Positions 44,556 to 57,700 of a stretch of 64,000 nucleotides of DNA are shown one piece after another. The translations under genes and the position numbers were made by a program. Numbering within the stretch: the stretch's first letter is position 1; each line of letters begins with the position of its first letter. The stretch lies in assembly GCF_001931485.1 (NCBI RefSeq), contig NZ_MSDV01000073.1, positions 22,189-86,188 on the forward strand, given 5' to 3'. The DNA is from Burkholderia sp. SRS-W-2-2016 (lineage in GTDB: Bacteria > Pseudomonadota > Gammaproteobacteria > Burkholderiales > Burkholderiaceae). Below the pieces are notes generated by a model. It was given only the letters and a program-made list of their open reading frames with translations, was not told the origin of the DNA and made no database searches.

Positions 44556-45476
44556 ATGGCAACGCAAGACGTAGTGATAGGCGTGGTAGGCACGGGGTTG
44601 ATGGGCGTCGGCATTGCGACGCAGGCGGCGCTGCACGGCTACCGGACGATCGTGCACGACGTCGATCCGGCGCGGCTCGCGAGCGTCGCGCCGAAAGCGC
44701 AGGCGGTGCTCGACGAGCTGATCGACGCGGGCCGCATCGATGCCGCGGCCGCGCAGGCGGCGCTCGCGCGGATCGAAACCCACGCGCAACTCGACGCGAT
44801 CGGCGCCGCGCGTTTCGTGATCGAAGCGATTCCCGAGGTGCTCGAACTGAAGCACCGTCTGTACGCGACGCTAACCGGCCTGCTCGCCGACGACGCGATC
44901 CTCGCGAGCAACACCAGCGGCTTTCCGCCCGATCAACTGGCCACGCCGCTGCGCGCGCCGGAGCGCTTCGTGATCGCGCATTTCTGGAACCCGCCGCACC
45001 TGATTCCGCTCGTCGAAGTCGTGCCCGGCAGCGCAACCGCGCCCGAGGTCACGCAGCAGAGCGCCGCGCTGATGAACGCGATCGGCATGGAAGCGGTGGT
45101 GCTCGCGAAGGCGATTCCGGGCTTCGTCGGTAACCGGCTGCAGTTCGCGCTGCTGCGCGAGGCGCTGAATATCGTGCGGTCGGGGGCGGCGTCGCCCGAG
45201 GTGGTCGACCGCGTGATGAAGGCGTCGCTCGGACGCCGCTGGGGGATCGTCGGACCGTTCGAGAGCGCGGATATGGGCGGGCTCGATACGCTGCTCGACG
45301 TCGGCACGCATCTGCTGCCGCAGCTCGCGAAAGACGAAGACGTGCTCGAACTGATGCGCGAGCAGGTCGACGCGGGGCGGGTCGGGGTGCGCAGCGGCGC
45401 GGGTTTTCACGACTGGGACGAAGCGCGTATCGCGCGGGTTCGCGAAGGGCGCAAGCAGGTGATCAGCCGCGGCTAG
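44556..45476 (+). CDS. 3-hydroxyacyl-CoA dehydrogenase family protein
   Basis: The product has 306 residues. The NAD-binding domain starts VVIGVVGTGLMGVGIATQAA, with FVIEAIPEVLELKH, SNTSGF and HFWNPPHLIPLVEVVPG. The C-terminal helical domain contains the KAIPGFVGNRLQFALLREAL signature. It oxidises a 3-hydroxyacyl-CoA or related 3-hydroxy compound with NAD; the short single-domain form also fits 3-hydroxybutyryl-CoA or carnitine-type dehydrogenases. ATG 44556 has GAGGTGGAG directly upstream. An in-frame upstream start would translate the 8-bp repeats and is rejected. Confidence 0.85.
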   Translation: MATQDVVIGVVGTGLMGVGIATQAALHGYRTIVHDVDPARLASVAPKAQAVLDELIDAGRIDAAAAQAALARIETHAQLDAIGAARFVIEAIPEVLELKHRLYATLTGLLADDAILASNTSGFPPDQLATPLRAPERFVIAHFWNPPHLIPLVEVVPGSATAPEVTQQSAALMNAIGMEAVVLAKAIPGFVGNRLQFALLREALNIVRSGAASPEVVDRVMKASLGRRWGIVGPFESADMGGLDTLLDVGTHLLPQLAKDEDVLELMREQVDAGRVGVRSGAGFHDWDEARIARVREGRKQVISRG

Positions 45477-45556
45477 TGCTATAACTAGCGGCGTTTCGTC
45501 GGCCCCGCGCGGTTTTTTTGCGCGCTACCTGTCACATTCCAACTCACTGCCACGTC

Positions 45557-46168
45557 ATGTCTCATTACTTCTACGATCCGGCCGCCGGTCACGGGCTGCC
45601 GCACGATCCGTTCAAGGCGATCGTCGCGCCGCGGCTGATCGGCTGGATTTCGTCGCGCGACACCGAAGGCACGCTCAATCTCGCGCCGTACAGCTTCTTC
45701 GGTGCGTTTGCGACGTTCCCGGCAATCATCGGTTTTTGCAGCGAGGGCCGCAAAGACAGCCTCGCCAATATCGAGGCGACCGGCGAGTTCGTGTGGAACC
45801 TCGCAACCCGGCCGCTCGCCGAGCAGATGAACCGTTCGTCCGCGCCGGTCGCGCCGCACGTCGACGAATTCGCGCTGGCCGGGCTCACGCCGGCGCCGGG
45901 GCGCAACGTCGCGGTGCCGCACGTGGCCGAGTCGCCGGCGGCGCTCGAATGCAAGCTGCTGCAGATCGTGCGGCTGCACGACGTCGATGGTAAGCCGCTG
46001 GATAACTATCTGTCGCTCGGCCAGGTGGTCGGCGTGCATATCGACAACGCGTATCTGAAGGACGGTCTGTTCGACACGCAGGCCGCGCAGCCGATCATGC
46101 GGGCCGGTTATCGCGCCGATTACGCGCAGATCGGCGAGATGTTTCAGATGTTCCGGCCGACTGCTTGA
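45557..46168 (+). CDS. Flavin reductase-like FMN-binding protein
   Basis: The product has 203 residues of the split-barrel flavin reductase family. RLIGWISSRDTEGTLNLAPYSFFGAF is the FMN-binding signature, followed by FVWNLATRPLAEQMNRSSA and the GQVVGVHID strand. Such proteins reduce free flavin or act on small substrates with bound FMN. ATG 45557 (MSHYFYDPAAG) fits the family start; the longer frame does not. It lies 80 nt after the dehydrogenase and may be co-transcribed. Confidence 0.82.
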   Translation: MSHYFYDPAAGHGLPHDPFKAIVAPRLIGWISSRDTEGTLNLAPYSFFGAFATFPAIIGFCSEGRKDSLANIEATGEFVWNLATRPLAEQMNRSSAPVAPHVDEFALAGLTPAPGRNVAVPHVAESPAALECKLLQIVRLHDVDGKPLDNYLSLGQVVGVHIDNAYLKDGLFDTQAAQPIMRAGYRADYAQIGEMFQMFRPTA

Positions 46169-46175
46169 GGGTTTT

Positions 46176-46425
46176 GCGGCTAGCTCGCTGGCGAGCTAGC
46201 CGCCGGGGCCGCCGAGCCGCCGAGCCGCCGGGGCCGCCGAGCCGCCGGGGCCGCCGAGCCGCCGGGGCCGCCGAGCCGCCGGGGCCGCCGAGCCGCCGGG
46301 GCCGCCGGGGCCGCCGGGGCCGCCGGGGCCGCCGAGGCCGCCGAGCCGCCGGGGCCGCCGGGGCCGCCGAGCCGCCGAGCCGCCGAGCCGCCGAGCCGCC
46401 GGGCCACCGAGCCGCCGGGCCGCTC
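46176..46425. repeat. Perfect hairpin plus GCCGCC-type 8/9-bp tandem repeats
   Basis: A 13-bp inverted repeat (46176-46188 / 46191-46203) leads into about 225 bp of alternating CCGCCGGGG (9 bp) and CCGCCGAG (8 bp) units. The array lies between the convergent flavin reductase and chemoreceptor genes, in neither coding frame. Confidence 0.85.
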
Positions 46426-46480
46426 GATCGGGCACTCGGCCAGCGAGCCTTCCGGCGTTCGCAGGTGCGGCCACCTGCCG

Positions 46481-48454
46481 TTACTCCCGCCCACCTTCCA
46501 GCTTGAACACGCTCACCAACTGCGCGAGCCGCGCCGCCTGCTCGCGCAGTTCGGCCGCCGCGATTTCCGCATCGGCAACAATCGTCGCGTTCTGCTGCGT
46601 CGCCTCGCCGATCTGCGTAACCGCCAGGTTGACCTGCTCGATCCCGCCCGACTGCTCGCGCGACGCCACGTTGATCTCGCTCATGATCGCGCGCACCTGA
46701 CCGACCTGCGCGACGATCCCCTGCATCGTCGCGCTCGCTTCCTCGGCGATCCGGAACCCGCTGTCGACGTTCGCGGTCGACGCCGCGATCACCCCCTCGA
46801 TCTCCTTCACCGATGCCGCGCTGCGTTGCGCGAGCGCGCGCACTTCCGACGCGACCACCGCGAAGCCCTTGCCGTGCTCGCCCGCGCGCGCCGCTTCGAC
46901 GGCCGCGTTCAGCGCGAGGATGTTGGTCTGGAACGCGATGCCCTCGATCACCGACGTGATCTCGGCGATCTTCTGCGATGAGCGGCTGATCTCGCCCATC
47001 GTCGTCACCACGCGCTCGACCGCGTTGCCGCCTTCGGTGGCGGCATCGGCGGCGCGCGTGACCAGCGTGTTCGCCTGGGTTGCGTGATCGGCGTTCTGCT
47101 GCACGGTCGACGTGATCTGCTCCATGCTCGCGGCGGTTTCCTCCAGGCTGCTCGCCTGGGTCGCGATGCGCATCGCGATATTGCCGCTGCCGACCGCGAT
47201 CTTCTCGGTCCCGCTCGACATATCCGCCGACGCATTGCGCACCTGCGCGACGATCCGCGCGAGGCCTTCGCCGATGCCGTCGATCGCCTGCATCAGGCGG
47301 CCGATTTCGTCGCCGCGCGCGCGGCCGTGCGGGCTGACCCGCACGCTCAGATCGCCGGCCGCGAAGCGCTCGGACGCGCGCACCGCTTCGTCGAGCGGAC
47401 GCGTGACGAGCCGGCGCACCGCGATCAGGAACACGATCGCGAACAGGCCGACCAGCACGAGGCCGAGCAGCAGGAATTCGTTGCGGGTGCGCATCACGTC
47501 GGCCATCACTTCGTCGCGCGGCGCGACGCCGCCGACCAGCCACTGCCACTCCGGCACCGTGACGAACGACACCAGCTTGTCGCGCGCGGCGCGCTCGCCG
47601 AGCGTCGCGTCGGCCGAGCGATAGTCGATCTGCCCGTGCTTCATGTCGAGCATGCGCTGGTACGGTGCGTTGGCGTCGTCGGCTTTCTGGCCGGCGGCGG
47701 CCGGATGCACGACCAGCTTGCCGCGCTCCGCGCCGTTCGATGCGTCGACCACGAAGTAGTAGCCGCTGTCGCCGATTTTCAGCGCGCGAATGCCGTCCTG
47801 GACCGACTGGATTTCCTTGTCGACGTCGACGCCGACGAACAGCGCGCCGATCACGCGGCCGCTCGCATCGGTGACCGGCCGGTACTGGGTGATCATGCGC
47901 TTGCCGAACAGCGTCGCGATGCCGGTGTAGGTGCGGTTCGCGAGCAACGGCGCGTACGCCGGCCCCTTGCGGTCGAGCAGCGTGCCGATCGCGCGGCTGC
48001 CGTCCTGCTTTTTCAGCGACGTGGTCACGCGCACGAAATCGTCGCCGCTGCGCGCGAAGATGGTCGCGATCGCGCCGCTGCGTTGCAGAAACTGGTCGGG
48101 GATCGTGAAGTCGAGGTTCAGGACCTTGTCGCCGGCCTTGAAGGTCGGCGCCAGCGTGCCGCCGGTGTCGACTTTCTGCGTGTCGTCGACTGCGAAGTCG
48201 GTCGGCAGGAAGCTCGCGAACAGGGCCATCGAACGGTCGACTTCGGCCGACAGCGCCTTGTCGAACAACGTGATCATCGCGGCGATCGAGCGGTCTTTCT
48301 CGGCGATGCGTTCGAGCACCTGATCGCGCACCTGTTGGCCGGCGCTGCGGGTGAGCGCCCAGGCGAAGGACGCGAAGATCAAAGCGACCAGCACGCACGA
48401 GAGCGCGGCCAGCCGCGCGCCGACGCTGGCGCGGCGTGAAAAGAAAGAGTTCAT
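46481..48454 (-). CDS. Methyl-accepting chemotaxis protein with Cache sensor
   Basis: The product has 657 residues. Transmembrane helix 1 (about 13-36) is followed by a large periplasmic region of about 280 residues. FGKRMITQYRPVTDASGRVIGALFVGVDVD and GDSGYYFVVDASN are typical of Cache_3/Cache_2 sensors. Transmembrane helix 2 (about 325-345), HAMP and the signalling hairpin with IEGIAFQTNILALNAAVEAA complete it. Cache sensors bind small organic acids or amino acids. No C-terminal pentapeptide is present. ATG 48454 is preferred over a TTG two codons earlier. Confidence 0.88.
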   Translation of the reverse strand: MNSFFSRRASVGARLAALSCVLVALIFASFAWALTRSAGQQVRDQVLERIAEKDRSIAAMITLFDKALSAEVDRSMALFASFLPTDFAVDDTQKVDTGGTLAPTFKAGDKVLNLDFTIPDQFLQRSGAIATIFARSGDDFVRVTTSLKKQDGSRAIGTLLDRKGPAYAPLLANRTYTGIATLFGKRMITQYRPVTDASGRVIGALFVGVDVDKEIQSVQDGIRALKIGDSGYYFVVDASNGAERGKLVVHPAAAGQKADDANAPYQRMLDMKHGQIDYRSADATLGERAARDKLVSFVTVPEWQWLVGGVAPRDEVMADVMRTRNEFLLLGLVLVGLFAIVFLIAVRRLVTRPLDEAVRASERFAAGDLSVRVSPHGRARGDEIGRLMQAIDGIGEGLARIVAQVRNASADMSSGTEKIAVGSGNIAMRIATQASSLEETAASMEQITSTVQQNADHATQANTLVTRAADAATEGGNAVERVVTTMGEISRSSQKIAEITSVIEGIAFQTNILALNAAVEAARAGEHGKGFAVVASEVRALAQRSAASVKEIEGVIAASTANVDSGFRIAEEASATMQGIVAQVGQVRAIMSEINVASREQSGGIEQVNLAVTQIGEATQQNATIVADAEIAAAELREQAARLAQLVSVFKLEGGRE

Positions 48455-48746
48455 TGTCAACCGGAGTAGGGGGACGGGTCGGGTGGCGTGAACCCGTGTT
48501 TTGCAACAGGCATCGCCGCCTCGATCTCTGGTTAACGGCGTGGTTGGTGGTGAGCTTTAGGGGGAATGAAAGCGGGGTGTAAGTAGGCGGGGGCTTGGTG
48601 GGGCGGGTGACGGCGCACTCAGCCCTTTGACCTATGTCGACGCTTCAGGGCCGCGCTTTCCGTAGACTGCCGCGATTCCCGCAATCGATGAGGCGGCCCA
48701 TGTAACAGCGCGCCTTCCAGAAGTACCAGCTATGCAGGGGATACCT

Positions 48747-49055
48747 ATGACTACGCCAAAACCACAGCGGGCAAGCATTATTTTCTACGATGAAAATACC
48801 GGCCAGATCAAGGTGTGCAGCGTGATGCGCTCCAAGATCCAGCCCTTACTCGACAAGGCGTTGACAATGAACGTTCCGCCCGACAGCGCGGACCACTCGG
48901 ACCAGCCCATTACCGACGAAGATGCACGTCAGGTAGGAGGGCTGGCGATCTTGCTGCAAGGCTATGCAAATCCAGAGCTTCGCGCGCGTTTGCAGATCGC
49001 GACCGCCGAACCGATGGACTGGGCGCCGGTCATCCCTCCGATGCCTGAAAGCTAG
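48747..49055 (+). CDS. Hypothetical protein
   Basis: The product has 102 residues. AGGGGATACC lies just before ATG 48747; an ATG at 48732 has no such site. It is soluble, with a strand-rich start (QRASIIFYDENTGQIKVCSV) and a helical, acidic remainder. Family not recognised. It is convergent with the copper ATPase gene, 30 nt apart. Confidence 0.6.
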   Translation: MTTPKPQRASIIFYDENTGQIKVCSVMRSKIQPLLDKALTMNVPPDSADHSDQPITDEDARQVGGLAILLQGYANPELRARLQIATAEPMDWAPVIPPMPES

Positions 49056-49085
49056 CAGCGCCGCGTCGCGGCGCACCCCCAGCGT

Positions 49086-51839
<2,754 letters not shown>

Positions 51840-52012
51840 GGCAAGGGAGGCTCGTGGCGGCAGCGGGCCGCGCAATGAGCGTAATGAACGCGTAATGAAG
51901 TCAGTATCGACCTTCCTGGCGCGGGAAGGTCAAGGACGGATAGGGCCGCTGTTACAGCCGGGCGCGCGGGTCGCGGCGCTGCAACGTTCAAAACGCTGCA
52001 AACGCGTCGAAC

Positions 52013-52675
52013 TCAGAACGCCGGCGGCGCATCCAGCATCGCCTGCCCGACCGCCTGCTGCTGATCGCCGTCACGCCCGAGCAGCGTTTGCGCGGCGCCG
52101 CGCCGGTCGTCCGCGGCCTTGTTCTGGCCGAGCTTCCATTTACCGACCAGCCGCGTCACCTCGATCTCGATCCCGACGATCGCGCCGAGCATCTGCGCGA
52201 TGAAGTCGGCCGGCGCGTCGCCGATCTTCCACGGCACCGGCTCGCCGGCTTCCATCTTGCGCGTGAGCCGCGCGACCAGACCGCGCACGAACGCTTCGTC
52301 GTCGTGCACCACAATCCTGCCATGCGCATGCACGACCATATAGTTGTAGGTCGGCACCTGCTTGTGGGTCTCCTGCTTGCTTGGGTACCAGGTCGGCGAA
52401 ATGTAAGCCGCCGGTCCCTGGAAGATCACCAGCGCGTCCGGATGGGTCGCGGCTTCCTGCCAGACGGGGTTGGCCCGCGCGACGTGCGCGCGCAGCACGC
52501 AGCGCGCTGCTTCGGGCGAGCCGTCGACGGCCGGCGATATCTGCGCCTCGAACGGCAAATGATTCGCGTCGAGCCCGTGCGGACCATGCGTAATCAGCGC
52601 GCCGAACGGCTGCTCGGCGATCAGGCGATGGAGAACCTCCGGGCGGTTCTCTTCGAAGTGGGCGGGCAGATACAT
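52013..52675 (-). CDS. PaiB-like FMN-binding negative regulator family protein
   Basis: The product has 220 residues. MYLPAHFEE, ANHLPF, FQGPAAYISPTWYPSK and VPTYNYMVVHAHG are the conserved blocks of the PaiB/FMN-binding domain family. GGAG precedes ATG 52675. The founding member in Bacillus affects sporulation and protease genes, but in proteobacteria it is an uncharacterised split-barrel flavoprotein, so the regulator label is weak. Confidence 0.83.
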   Translation of the reverse strand: MYLPAHFEENRPEVLHRLIAEQPFGALITHGPHGLDANHLPFEAQISPAVDGSPEAARCVLRAHVARANPVWQEAATHPDALVIFQGPAAYISPTWYPSKQETHKQVPTYNYMVVHAHGRIVVHDDEAFVRGLVARLTRKMEAGEPVPWKIGDAPADFIAQMLGAIVGIEIEVTRLVGKWKLGQNKAADDRRGAAQTLLGRDGDQQQAVGQAMLDAPPAF

Positions 52676-53035
52676 TGAAGCGCTCCGGAAGCGGAATGGC
52701 GAAAGAGTGGGGACCTGATGAACGAATCGACGCATCGACCGATCAGCGAATCGAACAACCTGTTAGCGTGTTTGCGCGAGTTGCGGCGCAATCGGATGCG
52801 ACGCGTTGCGAGTGCGGCGGAAGTGCCGCTTGCACCGTTGACGTACGGCATGCGCGCGACATCGCGCAATTGCCTGCTTTATGCTTGCCTGGTTAGCAAG
52901 GATACGATACAACGCGATGTTGCCGGAATTGCATTCGGCGGGTTGGCTGCGCAGTGGTTCGGGAGACCCGCGCAGGTTTCCAGGCGCTGCGCACCGGCAT
53001 CTCCCATAGGACTGCACGTTCCGCACTTTGAACGA
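52676..53035. other. Divergent intergenic region
   Basis: This separates the leftward PaiB-like gene from the rightward lipoprotein gene. The lipoprotein frame stays open here, but the translation has no family features. I see no specific regulatory site. Confidence 0.35.
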
Positions 53036-54457
53036 ATGATAAAAAATCGCCGAGAACTGTTTTCTCTTTCACGGGCCTGCGTGTCGCTCGCAGGTCTTGC
53101 ACTGCTGGCCAGTTGTGCATCGACCCCGACCGCCACACACCAAAGCACCGGCTGGATCAAGGATGAAGTCGCCGATTCCTACGTGTTCGGCTACCCGCTG
53201 GTCGTGATGAGCGTCGCGCGCGACGCGGCCGTCGGCACCGAACCGGGCCGTGCGCCTTTCAACACGCTGCGTCACGCGCAGGCGCTGCCGCCGATCGGCA
53301 CGGCCAATCCGCCGCAACCGGGCCTCGATACGCTCGACTCGACCGGCTGGCTCGATGTCGCCGACGAGCCGGTGATTCTGACGCTGCCCGATTCGCGTGG
53401 CCGTTACGTCGATGCCCGCGTGCTCGACATGTGGACCAACGTGGTGTGGTCGACTGGGCCGCAGTTCGTCGTCGGCACGGCTGGCACCAAAGGTGTGCGC
53501 TCGCAAACGATTGCCTTCGTCACGCCCGGCTGGAACGGCGAGCTGCCGGCGGGCGCGAAGCGCGTCGAAGTGCCGACCCGCAATGCGTGGATCAGCGTGC
53601 GCGTGCAGTCGAACGGCGCGCGCGATCTGAACGCGATCCGCAAGCTGCAGCACGGCATTGGTCTGGCGCCGCTGAGCGTCTATGTGGGCGACGCGGAGCC
53701 GGAATTGCCGTCGCGCGGCAACGGCGGCAGCGGCGTCGCGAGCGCCGCCGGCACGCCGGCCCAGCAGGTCGCCGCGCTCGATGCGAGCGCCTTCTTCGGC
53801 CGCCTCGCCGATGCATTGGCTGACAATCCGCCGACACCGGCCGATCCGCACGCGCTGAAATTTCTCGCCGATCTCGGCGTCACGCCGGGCGAACCGGTCA
53901 AGCTGCCGAAAGCCACCGACGCACTCGCGGCCGGTCTCGCCGACGGTCGCGAGCGCGTCGCGACGCCGCCGACCAATCTGCTGAGCGCGAACGGCTGGAG
54001 CTGGTTCGGCGACGGCGTCGGCAACTACGGCCCCGACTATGCGCTGCGCGCGTATGCGGCGAGCACGCAGCCCGGCATCGGCACGAAAGACGACGAAGTG
54101 CGCGCGGTCGTCACGCAGGACAGCGACGGCAACCCGCTGAACGGCGCGAATCGCTACGTGATCCATTTCGCGGCGAACCGCTTGCCGCCGGTGCGCGGCT
54201 TCTGGTCGCTGACCGCATACACGAAGGACGGCGCGCTGAGCGAGAACGCGCCGGCGCGTCTGGCGGTCGGCGATCGCAATGGCGCGCGCCGTAATCGCGA
54301 CGGCTCGCTCGACGTGGTGGTGTCGTCGACCCGCAGCCGCACCGGCAACTGGCTGCCCGCGCCGCGCGCGGACATGCAGCTGGTGCTGCGTCTGTATGCG
54401 CCGAAGCCGCAAGCCACCGACGGCAGCTGGCAGCCGCCGGCGGTCGTGCGGCAGTAG
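53036..54457 (+). CDS. DUF1254/DUF1214 lipoprotein
   Basis: The product has 473 residues. A signal sequence ends in the lipobox LASC (LAGLALLASCAS), so the mature protein is lipidated and periplasmic. DUF1254 covers about 40-170 (DSYVFGYPLVVMSVARDA, RYVDARVLDMWTNVVW). DUF1214 lies near the C-terminus (NRYVIHFAANRLPPVRGFWSLTAY, GNWLPAP). The pair occurs in many environmental proteobacteria with no settled activity. ATG 53036 gives the proper signal peptide; the upstream extension does not. Confidence 0.82.
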   Translation: MIKNRRELFSLSRACVSLAGLALLASCASTPTATHQSTGWIKDEVADSYVFGYPLVVMSVARDAAVGTEPGRAPFNTLRHAQALPPIGTANPPQPGLDTLDSTGWLDVADEPVILTLPDSRGRYVDARVLDMWTNVVWSTGPQFVVGTAGTKGVRSQTIAFVTPGWNGELPAGAKRVEVPTRNAWISVRVQSNGARDLNAIRKLQHGIGLAPLSVYVGDAEPELPSRGNGGSGVASAAGTPAQQVAALDASAFFGRLADALADNPPTPADPHALKFLADLGVTPGEPVKLPKATDALAAGLADGRERVATPPTNLLSANGWSWFGDGVGNYGPDYALRAYAASTQPGIGTKDDEVRAVVTQDSDGNPLNGANRYVIHFAANRLPPVRGFWSLTAYTKDGALSENAPARLAVGDRNGARRNRDGSLDVVVSSTRSRTGNWLPAPRADMQLVLRLYAPKPQATDGSWQPPAVVRQ

Positions 54458-54784
54458 TGATGGAAGCGGCGCGCCGGTAGTCAGTCATATGAGTGCCGCG
54501 CGCCGTTTGCCGCTCGTCGCTCGCAAACCTCCTGTGACGACGATATGTACGTCGAAGCATCGGTGACGCGCGCGTCGGAAGTCAGTCATATGACAGCGGC
54601 GCGCGGTCAAACCGCTACCTGCGCCAGCGGATCAGCATTTTCTGAAAATCATCAGTAAGCAGCGCGAATCGTCAAGCCAAGCCTGACATTCCTGCCTGCG
54701 CAAACGATTCACGTCTTATACTGCCGCTTGCAGCTTTTCTGTTTTCCGCGGCGGGCTTGCCGCCGCATTCAATCCAGCTCCAGC
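54458..54784. other. Intergenic region with paired direct repeats
   Basis: No gene supported. Two imperfect direct repeats (54469-54501 and 54570-54602) dominate the left half. The right half presumably carries the promoter of the DUF748 gene. Confidence 0.4.
54469..54602. repeat. Pair of about 33-bp imperfect direct repeats
   Basis: Both copies share AGTCAGTCATATGA (54479-54492 and 54580-54593) with similar GCGCG-rich flanks, 101 bp apart. The second contains the perfect palindrome GTCATATGAC. Confidence 0.6.
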
Positions 54785-57700
54785 ATGGCAAGCCTCAATA
54801 AAGAATCGATCGCCTCCTCCATGCAGACCATGCGCGACGTCGCGCAGTCGCGTCGTACGCGCCGCATTCTCGTAGGTCTGCTGATCTTTATCGTCGTCTT
54901 CGGTCTGCTCGGCTTTTTCGCCGCGCCGCCGCTGATTCGCCATATCGCGAGCCAGCAGCTGAGCAAGCAGCTCGACCGGCCGGCGTCGATCGGGCGCATC
55001 GCGCTCAACCCGTACACGCTGCGCTTCGAAGCCGACAACGTGCATATCGGCGAGCGCGGCGGCGCGGGCGATTTCATCGATATTTCGCGGCTGATCGTGA
55101 AGCCGTCGTGGAGTTCGGTGTTTCGCGGCGCGCCGATCGTCGACGAAGTGCAGGTCGATTCGCCGCGCTTCAATATCGTGCGCTACGACGCGCAGCGCTT
55201 CAATTTCAGCGACCTGATCGAGAAATTCGCAAATCAGCCGGCCAAGCCCGACAGCAAGCCGACGCTCTTTTCCGTGTCCAATATTCGCGTCGAAAACGGC
55301 CAGATCCGCTTCGACGACCGGCTGCTCGGCACGACCCACCTGATCGACGAATGGAAGCTCGGCATTCCGTTCATCGCGACGCTGCCGTCGAAGACCGATA
55401 TCTTCGTCGAGCCGCTGCTGCGCGCGCGGATCGACGGCAACAGCGAGCTGGCGATCGACGGCAAGACCAAGCCGTTCGCGGCGTCGCGCGAGTCGGAAGT
55501 GTCGCTGCGGTTCGACCAGCTCGACGTGCCGAAGCTGATTTCCTACGTGCCGTCGAAGCTGCCGGTGACCGTGCAGTCGGGCAAGCTGTCGACCGATCTG
55601 AAGCTCAATTTCGTGATGTCGAACGACACGCCGTCGCTGCGGGTCGCGGGCACCGTCGATCTGAACGATGTCGACGTGCAGGATCAGGGCAAGGCGCCGT
55701 TCTTCGCGGCGCGCGCGGTGCACGTCGCGGCGGGCTCGCTCGAGCCGATGAAGAGCGTCTACCACTTCGACGACATTCGCATCGATGCGCCGAGCGCGAG
55801 CCTCGCGCGCGACAAAAACGGCGTGCTGAGCGTCGAGAAGATGTTTGCGCCGGCGCCGGCGAACGCTTCCACAGCGGACAAAGCGGCCACGGCCACGGCC
55901 GCGACGGCGAGCGCGCCCGCGGTTGCATCCGGCGCGAATGCGCAGGCCAGTAACGCCAAGCCCGACGCGAACGCTAAGACGGCTGCCGCCAAACCGGCCC
56001 CGCCGATCGATCTCTCCATCAAACGCTTCGCATTGAACGACGGCACGCTGAACGTGCACGACGAAGCCGCGTCGCATCCGGTCGACCTCGGCCTGCAAAA
56101 GCTCGCGGTGACGCTGACCGATTTTTCGACGCTGGCGGCGACGCCCGCGCACTACACGCTCAACACCAGCTTCAAGGACGATGCCGGTTCGCTGGCCGGC
56201 GACGGCACGCTCGGCCTCGCGGCGAAGACCGCGAGCGCGAAGCTCGATCTGAAGTCGCTGAAGCTGCCGCAATTGCAGCCGTATCTCGACACCGCGACGT
56301 CCGCGCAGGTGCTCGACGGCGCGTTGTCCGCGACGACCCAGATCGACGCGAACTGGTCGAAAGCGCCGGTGGCGGTGACGGTCGCGGATACCCAGTTGGG
56401 TCTGCAATCGCTGAAGCTCGCGGCGCGCGGCGACAAAACGCCGGTGATCTCGCTCGCGCAAGGCAACGTGGTGGTCAAGCAGGTCGACGTGGCGGCGCGT
56501 ACCGCCGACGTGACCAGCGTCGACGCGACTGGCCTCTCGGTCGATGCGCAGCGTCTGAAGAACGGCAGCATCAATCTGAGTTCGCTCGCCGACGCGCATC
56601 AGGAAGCGCAGCAACGCACCGCGATCCATGCGGCGAAAAAAGCGCAGGCCGAAGGTTCGGCATGGCACTACAAGATCGGCGAGCTGACGCTGAAGGACTC
56701 GACCGCGAACTTCACCGACAACACCACGCGGCAGCCGGTCAAGCTGAGCATCACGCCGCTGCAACTGAAGGTGCAGCAGATCAGCGACGACCTGAGCCGG
56801 CCGCTGCCGGTCGATCTGCAGGCGACGCTGAACAGGAAGGGCACGCTCGCGCTGAAGGGCGACGTCACCGCGACGCCGCTGAAGGTTGCAGTCAAGATCA
56901 ACGCGAACCGTCTCGACGCGGCCGCGTTCGAACCGTATTTCGGCGACAAGCTGAACGCGGCGATCGCGAGCGCGCTGCTGAACGCGAACGGCGAACTCGC
57001 GGTCTCGCAGGCGAAGGCGCTGAAGGCGAACTATCGCGGCGACGTCGCGCTGGTCGACGTGCGGATGCTCGACAAGGCGACCTCGGATCCGTTCGCCGGC
57101 TGGGGCTCGCTCGCATTGTCGAACCTGAAGGCCGACTACGACGAGCACGGCACCGTGGTCGACGCGAGCCGCGTGACCTTCTCGAAGTTCTACGGCCGCG
57201 TGCTGCTCGACGCGCAAGGCAAGCTGAACCTGAAGGACGTGGTTGCGCATGAGAGCGGCACCGCGCAGTCGCTGACCCGCGACAGCAGCGGTGCGAAGCC
57301 GATTCCGCTGACGCCGGGGGCGGTGTCGGAGGCGGTCGCCGCGTCGGCGCCGGCAGTCGCTGTGGAAGCATCGGCCGCGGCCGCGGGCAAGCCGGCCGTC
57401 ACCGCGACACCGGCCACCGTCACCGCCGCCACGCCGCCGCAAAATCCGGTCAAGCTGCGGTTCGGCCAACTGGTGTTGCAGCAGGGCCGCGTGACCTACA
57501 CCGACAACTTCATCAAGCCGAACTACACCGCGAATCTCGTCGACATTCAGGGCACGGTCGGCGCGTTCGGCACGGAATCGACGACGCCCGCGCCGGTCGA
57601 CGTCGCTGCGAAACTCGCGGCCAACGGTCCGTTGACGATTCGCGGCACCGTCAATCCGCTGATCGCGAAACCGGCGCTCGATCTGACCGCGACCGCGCAC

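Noticed and set aside
46095..48506. Longer minus-strand frame over the Cache chemoreceptor running into the GCCGCC repeats
   Set aside because: It is a shifted frame; the true receptor frame has all chemoreceptor signatures and stops at 46481.
52718..53035. Open N-terminal extension of the DUF1254/DUF1214 protein
   Set aside because: The signal peptide and lipobox begin at ATG 53036; the preceding 106 codons would bury the signal sequence.
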